NCBI GenBank assembly: GCA_014656015.1
Contig: BNBP01000022.1
Location: 30,905-94,904, forward strand
Length of the DNA stretch: 64,000 nucleotides
Direction of reading: 5' to 3'
Source of the DNA: Streptomyces griseoaurantiacus
GTDB taxonomy: Bacteria > Actinomycetota > Actinomycetes > Streptomycetales > Streptomycetaceae
The stretch's first letter is position 1, and every line of letters starts with the position of its first letter. The notes beneath the pieces were generated by a model, which saw only the letters and a program-made list of their open reading frames with translations, was not told where the DNA came from and searched no databases. Position numbers and translations under genes: made by a program. Positions 63,957 through 64,000 of the stretch are shown in pieces.

Positions 63957-64000
63957 ACGCCCCCGGTGCGGAAGCCGCGCGGCTTCCGCACCGGGGGCGT
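63957..64000. terminator. 44-bp perfect palindrome, terminator
   Basis: Positions 63957-63978 are exactly complementary to 63979-64000 with no central loop, starting 29 nt after the alpha-galactosidase stop. It reaches the window edge, and may extend beyond. Probably an intrinsic terminator, perhaps shared with a convergent gene outside the window. Confidence 0.8.

Noticed and set aside
59723..63991. A 1422-codon minus-strand open frame opposite the galactosidases
   Set aside because: Antisense to two clear glycosidases; low-complexity composition typical of high-GC shadow frames.

Overview
The window is chromosomal DNA from a Streptomyces. It is very GC-rich throughout, with many GTG starts and ATGA/GTGA gene overlaps. 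It carries genus hallmarks: a two-domain geosmin synthase, a conservon (sensor-like kinase, roadblock protein, DUF742 protein, GTPase), a subtilisin-inhibitor-type protein, a WhiJ-type XRE/DUF5753 regulator beside an RsbW-like ATPase, and a DUF6230/DUF6114 pair. I see no tRNA, rRNA, insertion sequence, integrase or CRISPR array. Gene order looks like ordinary core chromosome with several odd genes. Region 1 (1-10.7 kb): the tail of an unknown gene, a GNAT acetyltransferase, then a sulfur-assimilation operon. The operon has a 27-residue cysteine-containing leader peptide, ferredoxin-type sulfite/nitrite reductase, a small zinc-ribbon protein, cysH, cysC, cysD, cysN, a sulfonate-type ABC transporter (binding protein, ATPase, permease) and a CbiX-type sirohydrochlorin chelatase. 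Together they import sulfur compounds, activate and reduce sulfate to sulfide, and make the siroheme the reductase needs. Region 2 (10.7-21 kb): a DUF1697 protein, an MMPL exporter, a bidirectional terminator, a CDP-alcohol phosphatidyltransferase, an APH-type kinase, a DnaQ-like exonuclease, a SAV2148-type HEPN protein whose HEPN motif lacks its His, and two adjacent secreted proteins that together look like a copper amine oxidase split into an N-domain protein and a catalytic-domain protein. Region 3 (21-30.3 kb): glycogen-to-trehalose enzymes glgX, treY and treZ. Between treY and treZ, on the other strand, lie an FHA protein, an M14 carboxypeptidase and a secreted SSI-family inhibitor that overlaps the peptidase by ATGA. 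Region 4 (30.3-41.5 kb): an APC permease, an APH-fold protein without catalytic aspartates, an M24 peptidase, geosmin synthase, a DUF89/ARMT1 phosphatase coupled to a zinc-ribbon membrane protein, a secreted protein, the DUF6230-DUF6114 pair and a VOC protein. Region 5 (41.5-47.6 kb): a regulatory set (hypothetical protein, RsbW-like ATPase, XRE/DUF5753, DUF574 methyltransferase), then a two-gene unit of a betaine-type substrate-binding lipoprotein and a histidine/aromatic ammonia-lyase homologue. The lyase keeps the family's other motifs but lacks the Ala-Ser-Gly triad that forms the MIO cofactor. This pair is the best candidate for an undescribed system: possibly uptake and cleavage of a quaternary-ammonium amino acid such as ergothioneine or hercynine (inference). 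Region 6 (48-52.6 kb): the conservon cvnABCD. Region 7 (52.6-54.7 kb): an AraC regulator divergent from an alpha/beta hydrolase with a cysteine nucleophile. Region 8 (54.7-64 kb): a galactoside-utilisation locus with a LacI repressor, two identical inverted 16-bp operators, two sugar ABC permeases, a binding protein, GH42 beta-galactosidase and GH36 alpha-galactosidase. A large nested inverted repeat separates the two glycosidases, and the window ends on a 44-bp palindromic terminator.
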